Assembly: GCA_028700615.1 (NCBI GenBank)
Contig: JAQVSH010000013.1
Span: 1 to 17,799 of the forward strand
Source: Bacteroidales bacterium
GTDB taxonomy: Bacteria; Bacteroidota; Bacteroidia; Bacteroidales; UBA4181
Direction of reading: 5' to 3'
DNA length: 17,799 bases
Position numbers and translations under genes: made by a program. Below, in pieces: positions 7,423-15,532 of the stretch (positions within the stretch are counted from its first letter, which is position 1; each line of letters begins with the position of its first letter). Under the pieces are notes generated by a model, which was not told the DNA's origin, made no database searches, and was given only the letters and a program-made list of their open reading frames with translations.

Positions 7423-8574
7423 ATGCGTAAAACAACCCTCATCCTGATATTTTGGATAGTTTTCTGTTTCCCGACCACAGTATCTGCGGCCTTCTTATCC
7501 GGAGAATCCAGGGTGAGTCTGATCACCTGCGGCCCGGGTACAGAATTGTATTCCATCTTCGGTCATACAGCAATTCGCATCTGTGATCCCGTACTGGGAA
7601 TTGACAGGGTATATAATTACGGCACATTTGATTTTAACGAGCCTGACTTCTATCCGAAATTTCTAAGAGGATACCTGAATTACTTTCTGACGGCCGGCAC
7701 CTGGGAAGATTTTGAATTCACCTATCGTTATGAGGAACGGGATGTTTTTGAACAAGAACTTCTTCTCAATCCTGAAGAACGGGAACAGGTTCTGGTTTTT
7801 CTGGAAGAAAATCTTCTTCCGGAGAACAGAAGATATCTGTATGACTTTGTCCGGGATAATTGCACGACCCGGGTCAGAGATGTGCTGGCCAAAGCCTGTA
7901 CCGACTCTCTGGATTTTGGCAAACCACTGGGAATCACCTGGAGGAAGGGACTTCAGAATGATTTGTCGGATCATCCGTGGACCTCTCTGGGAATCAATAT
8001 TCTTCTGGGATTTAATACAGATCAGCAACTCAATGTGCAGCAGGAAATGTTCCTGCCTGATCTGCTGATGCAAAGGATCGGAGAAACCGTCCGGAAAGGA
8101 GGAAATCCTTATGTTGCCACAACGCATCAACTCATTTCCGGAGCAGTGCAACCAAAACCGTTTTTCCGGTATACTCCATTGTTGTGTAGCTTAATACTGC
8201 TGGCATTCTCTGTTTATCTGATAATTCGTGAGGCCAAAACTTCCCGTTACAACCCGTGGTTTGACCGTCTTTGTTTTGGTATTATCGGTTTAATCGGCAT
8301 TGTCATTGCTTTTATGTGGTTCGGTTCGAGTCATTTTGCCACTCAAAACAATATGAATATTCTGTGGGCTTTTCCGACGCACCTGATTTTTGCTTTTTTT
8401 ATCAGGAAAAAACCCACTCCCATTCAGATCCATTACGCCCGGTTTACTTTATTTTTAGGTATTGCCTTCATTTTTTCCGCAGGGTTGAGCATACAGCGCA
8501 TTCCTGTTGAGGTTTTTCCATTAGCAGTCATGTTGTTGCTGAGAGCGGGGAATATGCTGCACAGAAATCGGTAA
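7423..8574 (+). CDS. DUF4105 / Lnb-like membrane protein, lipoprotein N-acylation candidate
   Basis: Residues 1-22 form a signal peptide ending SAA, followed by a periplasmic DUF4105 domain to about residue 245. The protein ends in about five membrane segments (near 252-268, 283-301, 311-327, 340-357 and 361-374). This N-terminal periplasmic domain plus five-segment layout is that of Lnb, a protein described in Bacteroides as the lipoprotein N-acyltransferase that replaces the missing Lnt. Visible candidate catalytic residues are H48 in FGHTAIRI and C147 in RDNCTTRV. Their His-before-Cys order fits a permuted papain-like fold. The start codon lies 3 bases after pyrI. Lipoproteins that such an enzyme would act on are encoded nearby (the S41 peptidase and the DUF1080 protein). 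The family is clear. The acyltransferase role comes from knowledge of the family and is not proven for this protein. Confidence 0.82.
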   Translation: MRKTTLILIFWIVFCFPTTVSAAFLSGESRVSLITCGPGTELYSIFGHTAIRICDPVLGIDRVYNYGTFDFNEPDFYPKFLRGYLNYFLTAGTWEDFEFTYRYEERDVFEQELLLNPEEREQVLVFLEENLLPENRRYLYDFVRDNCTTRVRDVLAKACTDSLDFGKPLGITWRKGLQNDLSDHPWTSLGINILLGFNTDQQLNVQQEMFLPDLLMQRIGETVRKGGNPYVATTHQLISGAVQPKPFFRYTPLLCSLILLAFSVYLIIREAKTSRYNPWFDRLCFGIIGLIGIVIAFMWFGSSHFATQNNMNILWAFPTHLIFAFFIRKKPTPIQIHYARFTLFLGIAFIFSAGLSIQRIPVEVFPLAVMLLLRAGNMLHRNR

Positions 8575-8599
8575 CCGGATATCTTCTAACGATTTTTTC

Positions 8600-11500
8600 A
8601 TGAACAAATTTGTATACCCCGGAGTTCTTATCACATTTTTTCTTGTCTTCTTTCAGCCGTTGAAAGCAGACAATACTTCGTTTCCCGACCTGCATACCCC
8701 CTGGATAGACTCAGTATATCGGTCTCTGAACCAGAATCAACGCATTGCTCAGTTAATCATTATCCCTGCTTATTCTAATCAATCCCAGGCCCAGGTTGAC
8801 AAAGTGGCTGCCACAATCCGGAACTTTAATCCCGGCGGGGTGATTTTCTTTCAGGGTGGTCCCGGAAGACAGGCCGTCATTACCAATAAATTTCAGTCCA
8901 TAGCAAAAACTCCTCTACTGATCGCCATTGACGGAGAATGGGGCCTGTCTATGCGGCTGGACAGTGTAGACCGGTTTCCACATCAAATGATGCTGGGCGC
9001 TGTGGAAGAGGATTCACTCCTCTTTCTGCTGGGAGAAGAAATGGGGCGTGAATTCAGGAACCTGGGAATTCATATCAATTTTGCCCCGGTGGCAGATGTG
9101 AACAACAATCCAAAAAATCCGGTCATTAACTACCGATCTTTTGGAGAAAATCCGAAAAGGGTTGCCGCCAAAGCGTCTGCACTGATGTCAGGAATGCATG
9201 CCGGAGGATTATTGACCACAGTAAAGCACTTTCCCGGACACGGAGATACCGAAACCGATTCTCATGAAGCCCTCCCGGTAATTCAGCATAACCGAAACCG
9301 GCTGGACTCGGTAGAATTATACCCTTTCAAAAAATTAATTGCAGACGGAGCCACCGGGGTTATGGTAGGCCATCTTCACGTACCCGCATTGGATTCAACA
9401 CCCGGCCTGTCCGCTTCTCTTTCGACTAAAATGATTACCGGTCTGCTCCGGAATGATCTGGGATTTACCGGGCTGATCTACACCGATGCCCTGAACATGA
9501 AAGGGGTAAGCAACACCCTGCAAAGCGGGGATCTGGAGGTTGAAGCGCTGAAAGCAGGCGTTACCGTGTTATTGATGCCTGTCAATGTAAGCCGTACCAT
9601 CGAAAAAATTAAAGAAGCCATCAAAAAGGGCATTCTGGATGAAGACCGGATCGAACTGGCGTGCCGTATGGTGCTGGCAGCCAAAGAACGGGTGGGATTA
9701 ACCCGGAAACCCAAACCGGTTCCGGCCCGTGAAATTCTGGGATTGGTTAACAACCCCAAGGCGGAGGCCATTCATCACAGACTGGTGGAAAACTCTCTTA
9801 CCCTGGTGCAAAATGCGGATACGATCCTCCCGCTTAAAAAACTGGGAGAACTTAAAACCGCGGTTTTGCTGGTCGGGGTAAAAGCGAAAAATAGTTTCGG
9901 AAGAAGGTTATCGGATTACGGAAAATCGGACTTTTTTTATCTTCCGGCAGGAACCCTTCAGACAGAAGCCCTCTACAACAGGATCAAAAACTACGACCGG
10001 GTGATCATCGGCATTCACAATACCACATTAAGTTCTTCTAAGCAATACGGAATTCCCTCTGCAGTCATCGATCTGACGGATAAGCTCTCTAAATCCACCA
10101 ATGTGATTATGACGCTTTTTGCTTCTCCCTATGCCCTAAGGTATTTTAAAAATACCGGATCGTATAAAGCAATTGTAGTGGCTTATGAAGATACTGCAAT
10201 TGCCGGAGATTATGCCGCCCAGCTGATTTACGGAGGCATCACGGCCAAAGGAAAACTTCCGGTTTCAGGAGGTCCGGATTTCCCCGAGGGAACAGGCTTG
10301 AAGACACCCGATCCGGTGAGATTAAAATATACCGTTCCTCTCAATGCCGGAGTGAATCCGGAATGTCTGTTGGCCATCGACTCTCTGGTAAAGCAGGGTT
10401 TGAAGGAAAGAGCCTTTCCGGGCTGTCAGGTACTTGCGGCCAAAGACGGAGTGGTGTTTTTTATGAAAAGTTACGGATATACCCAGTATGCCGGAGGACA
10501 GGAAGTCAGGGATTCTATTTTGTATGATCTGGCCTCTGTGACAAAAATCACGGCAACCACCCCAGCCATGATGTTTTTGTATGATCAGGGGAAAATTGAT
10601 CTTAACAAAAAACTGGCGGAGTATCTTCCAGAACTGACCACCACCTCTAAAAACAGCATGACCCTGAAGGAAATCATGGCCCATCAGGCGGGACTCCCGG
10701 CTTCGATTACTTATTATCCGACCGTTATGGAACCGGTCAATCCTGATGAAAAACTTTTTAACAGAAGATATACAAGCCGTTATTCTATCCGTCTGGAATC
10801 CAGGTATTGGGGAAATAATCAAACCCGGTACAAAGATGATTTGCTGCAATCCGGATCTTCTGATCTTTTCCCGTATCAGGTGGCGGATAATCTTTTTTCA
10901 TCGGCAACCTGCAGAGACTCCCTCTTTAGATTGATTGCGGATGCCCCGATGCGCCGGACTAAAACTTATTTATACAGCGATCTGGGTTTTATTTATCTCT
11001 GGAAAATGGCTGAAAATATCACCGAAGAGCCTTTTGAAAAATATTTGGAGAAAAAACTGTATGGACCTCTGGGTGCAACTACGCTGGGATATCTGCCCCT
11101 AAAAAAATTTCCGAAAGCGCAGATTGCTCCCACGGAAAATGATCGTTTTTTCAGAAGGCAATTAGTCCAGGGAACCGTACATGATCCGGTTGCTTCCCTT
11201 ATGGGAGGAGTCAGCGGACATGCCGGCCTGTTTTCCACGGCCAATGATCTTGCCAAATTAATGCAGTTATATCTAAACAAGGGAACTTACGGGGGAGAAA
11301 AATTCTTTGATTCAGGTACGGTAGCTCTTTTTACTGCCTGCCAGTATTGCAGCACGAACCATAACCGGAGGGGACTGGGTTTTGACAAGCCTTCTTCCGA
11401 AGGTGAAGATTCTACCTGTGAGGATTGCGTTTCATTATCCAGTTTTGGCCACACCGGGTTTACAGGAACCTATACGTGGGCAGATCCGGAAACCGGATTA

Positions 11501-11629
11501 CTTTATATATTTCTCTCTAACCGGGTCCATCCCGATCCTACAAATCAAAAACTTACCACACTAAGGACCAGAGTAAAAATTCTGGAGGTTCTTTCTCAAT
11601 GTATTACCGGGGGAAATTATATTCTATAA
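8600..11629 (+). CDS. Exported NagZ-type glycoside hydrolase family 3 / serine beta-lactamase fusion
   Basis: Two enzymes are fused in 1009 residues after a signal peptide (1-23). Residues about 40-380 are a NagZ-like GH3 domain, expected to release N-acetylglucosamine from peptidoglycan fragments. It has KHFPGHGDT at 209-217, the acid/base pair D220 and H222, and the likely nucleophile D296 in YTDALNM. Residues about 390-570 form the second GH3 domain. Residues about 590-1000 are a class C beta-lactamase/PBP4-type domain with S646-V-T-K649, Y792-S-D794 and H951-T-G. This can be a peptidase, esterase or transpeptidase rather than a true beta-lactamase. The fusion is known from Bacteroidetes. 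C914, C917, C940 and C943 form a paired CxxC cluster just before the HTG motif. The ATG at 8600 starts 25 bases after the Lnb-like gene, which suggests cotranscription. Substrates are inferred. Confidence 0.92.
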   Translation: MNKFVYPGVLITFFLVFFQPLKADNTSFPDLHTPWIDSVYRSLNQNQRIAQLIIIPAYSNQSQAQVDKVAATIRNFNPGGVIFFQGGPGRQAVITNKFQSIAKTPLLIAIDGEWGLSMRLDSVDRFPHQMMLGAVEEDSLLFLLGEEMGREFRNLGIHINFAPVADVNNNPKNPVINYRSFGENPKRVAAKASALMSGMHAGGLLTTVKHFPGHGDTETDSHEALPVIQHNRNRLDSVELYPFKKLIADGATGVMVGHLHVPALDSTPGLSASLSTKMITGLLRNDLGFTGLIYTDALNMKGVSNTLQSGDLEVEALKAGVTVLLMPVNVSRTIEKIKEAIKKGILDEDRIELACRMVLAAKERVGLTRKPKPVPAREILGLVNNPKAEAIHHRLVENSLTLVQNADTILPLKKLGELKTAVLLVGVKAKNSFGRRLSDYGKSDFFYLPAGTLQTEALYNRIKNYDRVIIGIHNTTLSSSKQYGIPSAVIDLTDKLSKSTNVIMTLFASPYALRYFKNTGSYKAIVVAYEDTAIAGDYAAQLIYGGITAKGKLPVSGGPDFPEGTGLKTPDPVRLKYTVPLNAGVNPECLLAIDSLVKQGLKERAFPGCQVLAAKDGVVFFMKSYGYTQYAGGQEVRDSILYDLASVTKITATTPAMMFLYDQGKIDLNKKLAEYLPELTTTSKNSMTLKEIMAHQAGLPASITYYPTVMEPVNPDEKLFNRRYTSRYSIRLESRYWGNNQTRYKDDLLQSGSSDLFPYQVADNLFSSATCRDSLFRLIADAPMRRTKTYLYSDLGFIYLWKMAENITEEPFEKYLEKKLYGPLGATTLGYLPLKKFPKAQIAPTENDRFFRRQLVQGTVHDPVASLMGGVSGHAGLFSTANDLAKLMQLYLNKGTYGGEKFFDSGTVALFTACQYCSTNHNRRGLGFDKPSSEGEDSTCEDCVSLSSFGHTGFTGTYTWADPETGLLYIFLSNRVHPDPTNQKLTTLRTRVKILEVLSQCITGGNYIL

Positions 11630-11636
11630 GAATTCC

Positions 11637-11644
11637 TATCTTTA
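11637..11644 (+). promoter_or_regulatory. Possible -7 box for the S41 peptidase
   Basis: TATCTTTA matches TAnnTTTG at all but the last base and begins 18 bases before the ATG at 11655. It would give a very short leader. The peptidase could equally be read through from the upstream run. Confidence 0.35.
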
Positions 11645-11654
11645 CAGACCGAAT

Positions 11655-13022
11655 ATGATAAAAATGAATAAAATAAAATATTTCGCACCGCTGTTTGCCA
11701 CAATGCTGGCCGTTGCATTCTCCTGCAGTAAATCAGATGATATCTCCTATCCTAACATTATCGATTCTCTCAAGGTTGAAAAGGCCTATGTAAAATCCAT
11801 TATGAATGATTACTACTTCTGGTATAAAGAAGTACCCCAGGACCTGATAGCCCTTGAATATAAAGACGTAGAAAGTTACTTCACGGATTTTTTGGTAGAT
11901 GAAGATCGCTGGAGCTGGATGATGAACGGAAAGGAGTTTATTGAAATGCAGACAGGAGTATATGAGAGTTATGGGTTTCAGCTGAAACAGGCAATAGAAA
12001 TCTATGACGATTATGGGGTCAGGGTATCTTTTGTCTATCCTAATTCTCCCATGTCAGAACAGGGCGTCACCCGGGGATGTATGCTTACCCATCTGAACGG
12101 AACTCCGGTCGAAACGCTGATCAGAAACGGAACCTTTAACAATGTATTGTCAAATTCCACCAACTCCTTTACTTTTCTTAATCCTAAGGGACAGTCGATG
12201 ACTTTTACCACCTCTGCCCGGGAAATTCAAACAGTTTCCGTACTGAAAAACGAGGTAATTACTCCGGCCATGTATCCAGGTCTTCCCCACAATGTGGGAT
12301 ATATGATATATATGAGTTTTACCGAAAGTATGCAGGACGAACTGGATGCCGCTTTTGCCGAACTTGCAGGGGTCGGTGATCTGGTGTTGGACCTCCGTTA
12401 CAACGGTGGAGGAGACATGAGTGTAATGCAATATCTGGCAGGATACTTAGCTCCGGCTTCTGCCAATAACCAGGTTTTATATAAAACAACACATAATGAC
12501 AGGTATAGTATCTGGGATGCCAGTTACCGCATCAGCAGAAATACACAGGCTCTTGATTTGTCCAGGCTGTTTGTTTTGACCTCCGATGAAACCGCCTCAG
12601 CCAGTGAAGCGATTATTAACGGAATGGACCCGCTATTTCCGGGAGGTGTATTTTGCATAGGAGACACCACCTATGGAAAGCCCAATGGTATGTACGTACT
12701 CGCGTACCCGAAAAATAAATATGACAATCCCGATTATGTTTTTCTGCCTATTTGTTTCTTCAACGAAAACCAGAACGGGGAAGGAAATTACACAGAAGGC
12801 CTGCTTCCCGACAGTAACCGGGGAGATGATCTGTTTCATGATTTCGGCGTAGAAGAGGATAATTTGAGAGCAGCCCTTTACTATATTGCCAACGGATCTT
12901 TTCCCGCAGGACCGGAACCTTCGGTTTCATTTAAAGGCCGGCCGGGATCGGTCTTAAAGCAAGAAGCCCCACGCGGAGGCCTCTATACAAAATTACCGGA
13001 AGGATTTCCTCTTTCGGAATAA
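11655..13022 (+). CDS. Lipoprotein S41-family (C-terminal processing) peptidase
   Basis: S41 peptidases are serine proteases with a Ser-Lys dyad that degrade or trim envelope proteins. The N-terminus is a lipoprotein signal with lipobox AFSC and acylation site C24. The residues after it, SKSDD, are acidic and resemble, loosely, the export signals of surface lipoproteins in Bacteroidetes. Residues about 40-100 hold the N-terminal part (YYFWYKEVP). A PDZ-like domain spans about 100-190 and the catalytic domain about 205-370, with DLRYNGGG, S317 in TASASEAI and K342 in TYGKPNG. At 455 residues it has the size of the Bacteroidetes S41 lipoproteins. An ATG three codons later would also work. It is the last gene of the plus-strand run and ends 6 bases from the convergent mutase gene. 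The true substrate is unknown. Confidence 0.9.
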   Translation: MIKMNKIKYFAPLFATMLAVAFSCSKSDDISYPNIIDSLKVEKAYVKSIMNDYYFWYKEVPQDLIALEYKDVESYFTDFLVDEDRWSWMMNGKEFIEMQTGVYESYGFQLKQAIEIYDDYGVRVSFVYPNSPMSEQGVTRGCMLTHLNGTPVETLIRNGTFNNVLSNSTNSFTFLNPKGQSMTFTTSAREIQTVSVLKNEVITPAMYPGLPHNVGYMIYMSFTESMQDELDAAFAELAGVGDLVLDLRYNGGGDMSVMQYLAGYLAPASANNQVLYKTTHNDRYSIWDASYRISRNTQALDLSRLFVLTSDETASASEAIINGMDPLFPGGVFCIGDTTYGKPNGMYVLAYPKNKYDNPDYVFLPICFFNENQNGEGNYTEGLLPDSNRGDDLFHDFGVEEDNLRAALYYIANGSFPAGPEPSVSFKGRPGSVLKQEAPRGGLYTKLPEGFPLSE

Positions 13023-13028
13023 GGGGCG

Positions 13029-14771
13029 CTATTTCAACTTCAACTCGGTGATAATTTCCTGAATTTTAGTATTCAGTTGTGTCTTTATTCGGTCAAAATC
13101 CGATTTCCGGGATAAAGTACCGCGTACGCCCAGATAATACTTAATTTTTGGTTCAGTTCCTGACGGCCGGATCGATACTTTGGTATCATCCAACGTAATA
13201 AACTGAAGAACATTTGATTTCGGAAGATCAATTTTCCCCGTTGCACCGGTTTGAAGATCTTTCCATTCGGAAGTCTGATAATCCAGCACCTTTACCACAG
13301 GAGAACCCTGAATTTCCTTTACGGGATGGGAACGATAAGCCGACATCATCGCTTCGATCTCTTCGGCTCCCGATTTACCGTTTTTTACCAGAGAAATGCC
13401 ACTCTCAAGGAAAAATCCGTATTCAACATAAATATCCAGCAGAACATCATAAAGCGTTTTCCCCCGGTCTTTCGCCCAGGCGGTTGCTTCAGCAAAGAGA
13501 GCGCAGGACATCACGGCGTCTTTATCGCGAACAAATTCCCCACACAAATATCCGTAACTTTCTTCTCCACCGGCAATATATTTCATGGTACCCTCATAGC
13601 GCCCTATGAGGTCCGCAATCCACTTAAAACCTGTCAGACAGTCAAAATATTTAACGCCGTTCTGTTTAGCTATTTCCGCAATCAATTCGGTCGTCACAAT
13701 GGTTTTTACAATATATTCCGATCCTTTGATTCTTCCGGTTTCCTTCCACCGGGTCACCAGATAATAAATCAGAATCGCCCCGGCCTGATTACCCGTCAGG
13801 AGCATCCATTCCCCCGCCCCGTTTTTGACAGCTAAACCCACTCTGTCTGCATCGGGGTCCGTCCCCATGACAATATCCGCATCGGTCTCCCTTGCCTTGC
13901 GCAGAGCCAGTTCCAATGCAGCCGGTTCCTCAGGGTTGGGAGATTTGACTGTTGGAAAATTCCCATCGGAAATCATTTGCTCCGGAACCTCAATAATATT
14001 GGTAAAGCCCATCTTTTTGAGGACCATCGGTACCAGTTTCACCCCGGTTCCGTGAATAGGGGTATATACGATTTTCAGGTCTTTTTGCCTTCTGACAGCC
14101 TCCGGAGATACGGAAAGCTTTACAATTTCATCGGTATAAATCCGGTCGGTTTCCTCTCCGATGGTTTTTATGTTTTTCTCAGGCCCGTTAAATTTTACCT
14201 GAGAAATCGAGGTAATCTTTCCGACTTCTGCGATAATATTTTTGTCGTGCGGAGCAATCACCTGTGCGCCGTCCTCCCAATAGGCTTTATACCCGTTATA
14301 CTCTTTCGGATTATGAGACGCGGTGACCACAATACCGCTCTGACATCCGTAATGACGAATGGCAAAAGAAAGCTCAGGAGTGGGACGTAAAGATTCAAAT
14401 AAGTACACTTCAATCCCATTGGCAGAGAAAATACCGGCAGCGGATTGGGCAAATAAACGGCTGTTATTTCTTGAATCATGCGCAATGGCTACTTTAATCA
14501 GCGGCAGGGAGGAAAAACATTGTCTGAGATAATTGCACAAACCCTGGGTGGCCATCCCCACGGTATAGATATTCATGCGATTGGTTCCCACTCCCATAAT
14601 ACCCCTAATCCCGCCGGTTCCAAATTCAAGATCCTTATAAAAACATTCGGTCAATTCATCCATATGGTAATCCAGCAGATCTCTGACTTTTTCTCTGGTA
14701 TCCTGATCAAAATCAGGTGAAAGCCATGCCTGGGCCTTACTTTTTATAAGATCCGTTTCAATGCTTGACAT
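13029..14771 (-). CDS. Phosphoglucomutase/phosphomannomutase (alpha-D-phosphohexomutase family)
   Basis: The enzyme interconverts hexose 6-phosphate and hexose 1-phosphate in the cytoplasm, and so feeds sugar nucleotides and glycogen. All four family signatures are present: the phosphoserine loop TASHNPKEYNG with S152, the metal loop DPDADR at 305-310, the sugar-binding loop GGEESYGY at 401-408, and the phosphate-binding loop RPSGTEPK at 535-542. The length of 580 residues fits the longer PgcA-like phosphoglucomutases rather than short AlgC-like enzymes. The ATG at 14769-14771 lies 10 bases after the stop of the DUF1080 gene, so the two are probably cotranscribed. With rfbD upstream, glucose 1-phosphate for dTDP-rhamnose is a reasonable use. 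Glucose versus mannose preference cannot be read from the sequence. Confidence 0.94.
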   Translation of the reverse strand: MSSIETDLIKSKAQAWLSPDFDQDTREKVRDLLDYHMDELTECFYKDLEFGTGGIRGIMGVGTNRMNIYTVGMATQGLCNYLRQCFSSLPLIKVAIAHDSRNNSRLFAQSAAGIFSANGIEVYLFESLRPTPELSFAIRHYGCQSGIVVTASHNPKEYNGYKAYWEDGAQVIAPHDKNIIAEVGKITSISQVKFNGPEKNIKTIGEETDRIYTDEIVKLSVSPEAVRRQKDLKIVYTPIHGTGVKLVPMVLKKMGFTNIIEVPEQMISDGNFPTVKSPNPEEPAALELALRKARETDADIVMGTDPDADRVGLAVKNGAGEWMLLTGNQAGAILIYYLVTRWKETGRIKGSEYIVKTIVTTELIAEIAKQNGVKYFDCLTGFKWIADLIGRYEGTMKYIAGGEESYGYLCGEFVRDKDAVMSCALFAEATAWAKDRGKTLYDVLLDIYVEYGFFLESGISLVKNGKSGAEEIEAMMSAYRSHPVKEIQGSPVVKVLDYQTSEWKDLQTGATGKIDLPKSNVLQFITLDDTKVSIRPSGTEPKIKYYLGVRGTLSRKSDFDRIKTQLNTKIQEIITELKLK

Positions 14772-14781
14772 AATTTTTTGA

Positions 14782-15435
14782 TTATTGGTTCAAAAAAGTA
14801 ATATTCAAATTACGGAATTCAATAGGCCCCCCTTCACTCTGCAAACCTATATAACCGCTCGCAGGCGCTCCTCCCGCTTTGTTTTGAAGCACACCGTTGA
14901 TATACACTATGATAGAATCTCCTTTACAGGTAATATCGGCGGTATTCCACTCTCCTGCCGGCTTCTCGTTAGATGCCTGCATTTTTCTCTGCATGGGAAA
15001 TGCTTTTGCAGCTTCTTCTGCAGAAAGTCCGGCGATTTTTGAGCCGCTCAGCATAACAAAGTCTCCTGCACTACCGGCCATCAACTGCACTTCTATGGAT
15101 TTTGGTAATTTTTGATCAGGCATCTGAATACGCTGAAACAGACCGCTGTTGGCCGGAGCTTCTACCCAACGCCATTCGGCATGAAAAGTATAGTCAGCAT
15201 AGACCTGTTCGGTTCTGAGATATCCCACAGGAACTCCGGTGATGTGAATAACACTATCTTTCACACTGAATACCTGTGAATTATCCGCACTATCCAGAGG
15301 ATCTGTATAGGCGACCCATCCGGTTAAGTCCTTTCCGTTAAAAAGATCGGTAGGTTTGGGAGCCGGAGTACACATCACAAAAAGAAAGGGAACCAGAATA
15401 AACCATGAAAGAATACCAAATGTTCTGTTTTTCAT
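14782..15435 (-). CDS. DUF1080 (3-keto-disaccharide hydrolase-like) lipoprotein
   Basis: Residues 1-22 form a lipoprotein signal with lipobox FVMC and acylation site C22. No acidic residues follow, so a periplasmic-facing anchor is more likely than surface export. The rest (about 28-217) is a single DUF1080 domain with a concanavalin-like beta-sandwich, marked by LFNGKDLTGW near the start and IEFRNLNI at the end. Some members of this family cleave 3-keto-glycosides; others only bind carbohydrate. No sugar 3-dehydrogenase partner is in the window. A perfect -7 box lies upstream, and the mutase gene starts 10 bases after the stop. The family is firm; the substrate is unknown. Confidence 0.87.
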   Translation of the reverse strand: MKNRTFGILSWFILVPFLFVMCTPAPKPTDLFNGKDLTGWVAYTDPLDSADNSQVFSVKDSVIHITGVPVGYLRTEQVYADYTFHAEWRWVEAPANSGLFQRIQMPDQKLPKSIEVQLMAGSAGDFVMLSGSKIAGLSAEEAAKAFPMQRKMQASNEKPAGEWNTADITCKGDSIIVYINGVLQNKAGGAPASGYIGLQSEGGPIEFRNLNITFLNQ

Positions 15436-15490
15436 CGGAATGTAATTTAAATGAGATCAAAGAAGAAAAGCCGGAAATCCGCTCTTCCAT

Positions 15491-15498
15491 CAAATATA
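15491..15498 (-). promoter_or_regulatory. Candidate -7 box for the DUF1080-mutase unit
   Basis: The minus strand reads TATATTTG, a full match to TAnnTTTG, 55 bases upstream of the DUF1080 ATG and inside the 97-base gap after rfbD. It suggests a separate unit rather than simple read-through from fba-rfbD. No clear -33 element and no terminator for rfbD are seen in the gap. Confidence 0.45.
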
Positions 15499-15532
15499 CT
15501 GAATAAAAAGATTTTTTTGAAAGGGTCTCTGA

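Noticed and set aside
7663..8151. Open frames on both strands inside the Lnb-like gene
   Set aside because: Their peptides are low in recognisable pattern while the main frame has clear family motifs, so they are shadows.
8600..11629. Antibiotic-resistance beta-lactamase
   Set aside because: The SxxK domain is fused to NagZ and uses Y-S-D and H-T-G. This is the wall-enzyme-like branch and not a recognised resistance enzyme.
13214..13835. Two long plus-strand open frames inside the mutase gene
   Set aside because: The minus strand encodes all four mutase signatures through this region, so these are shadow frames.
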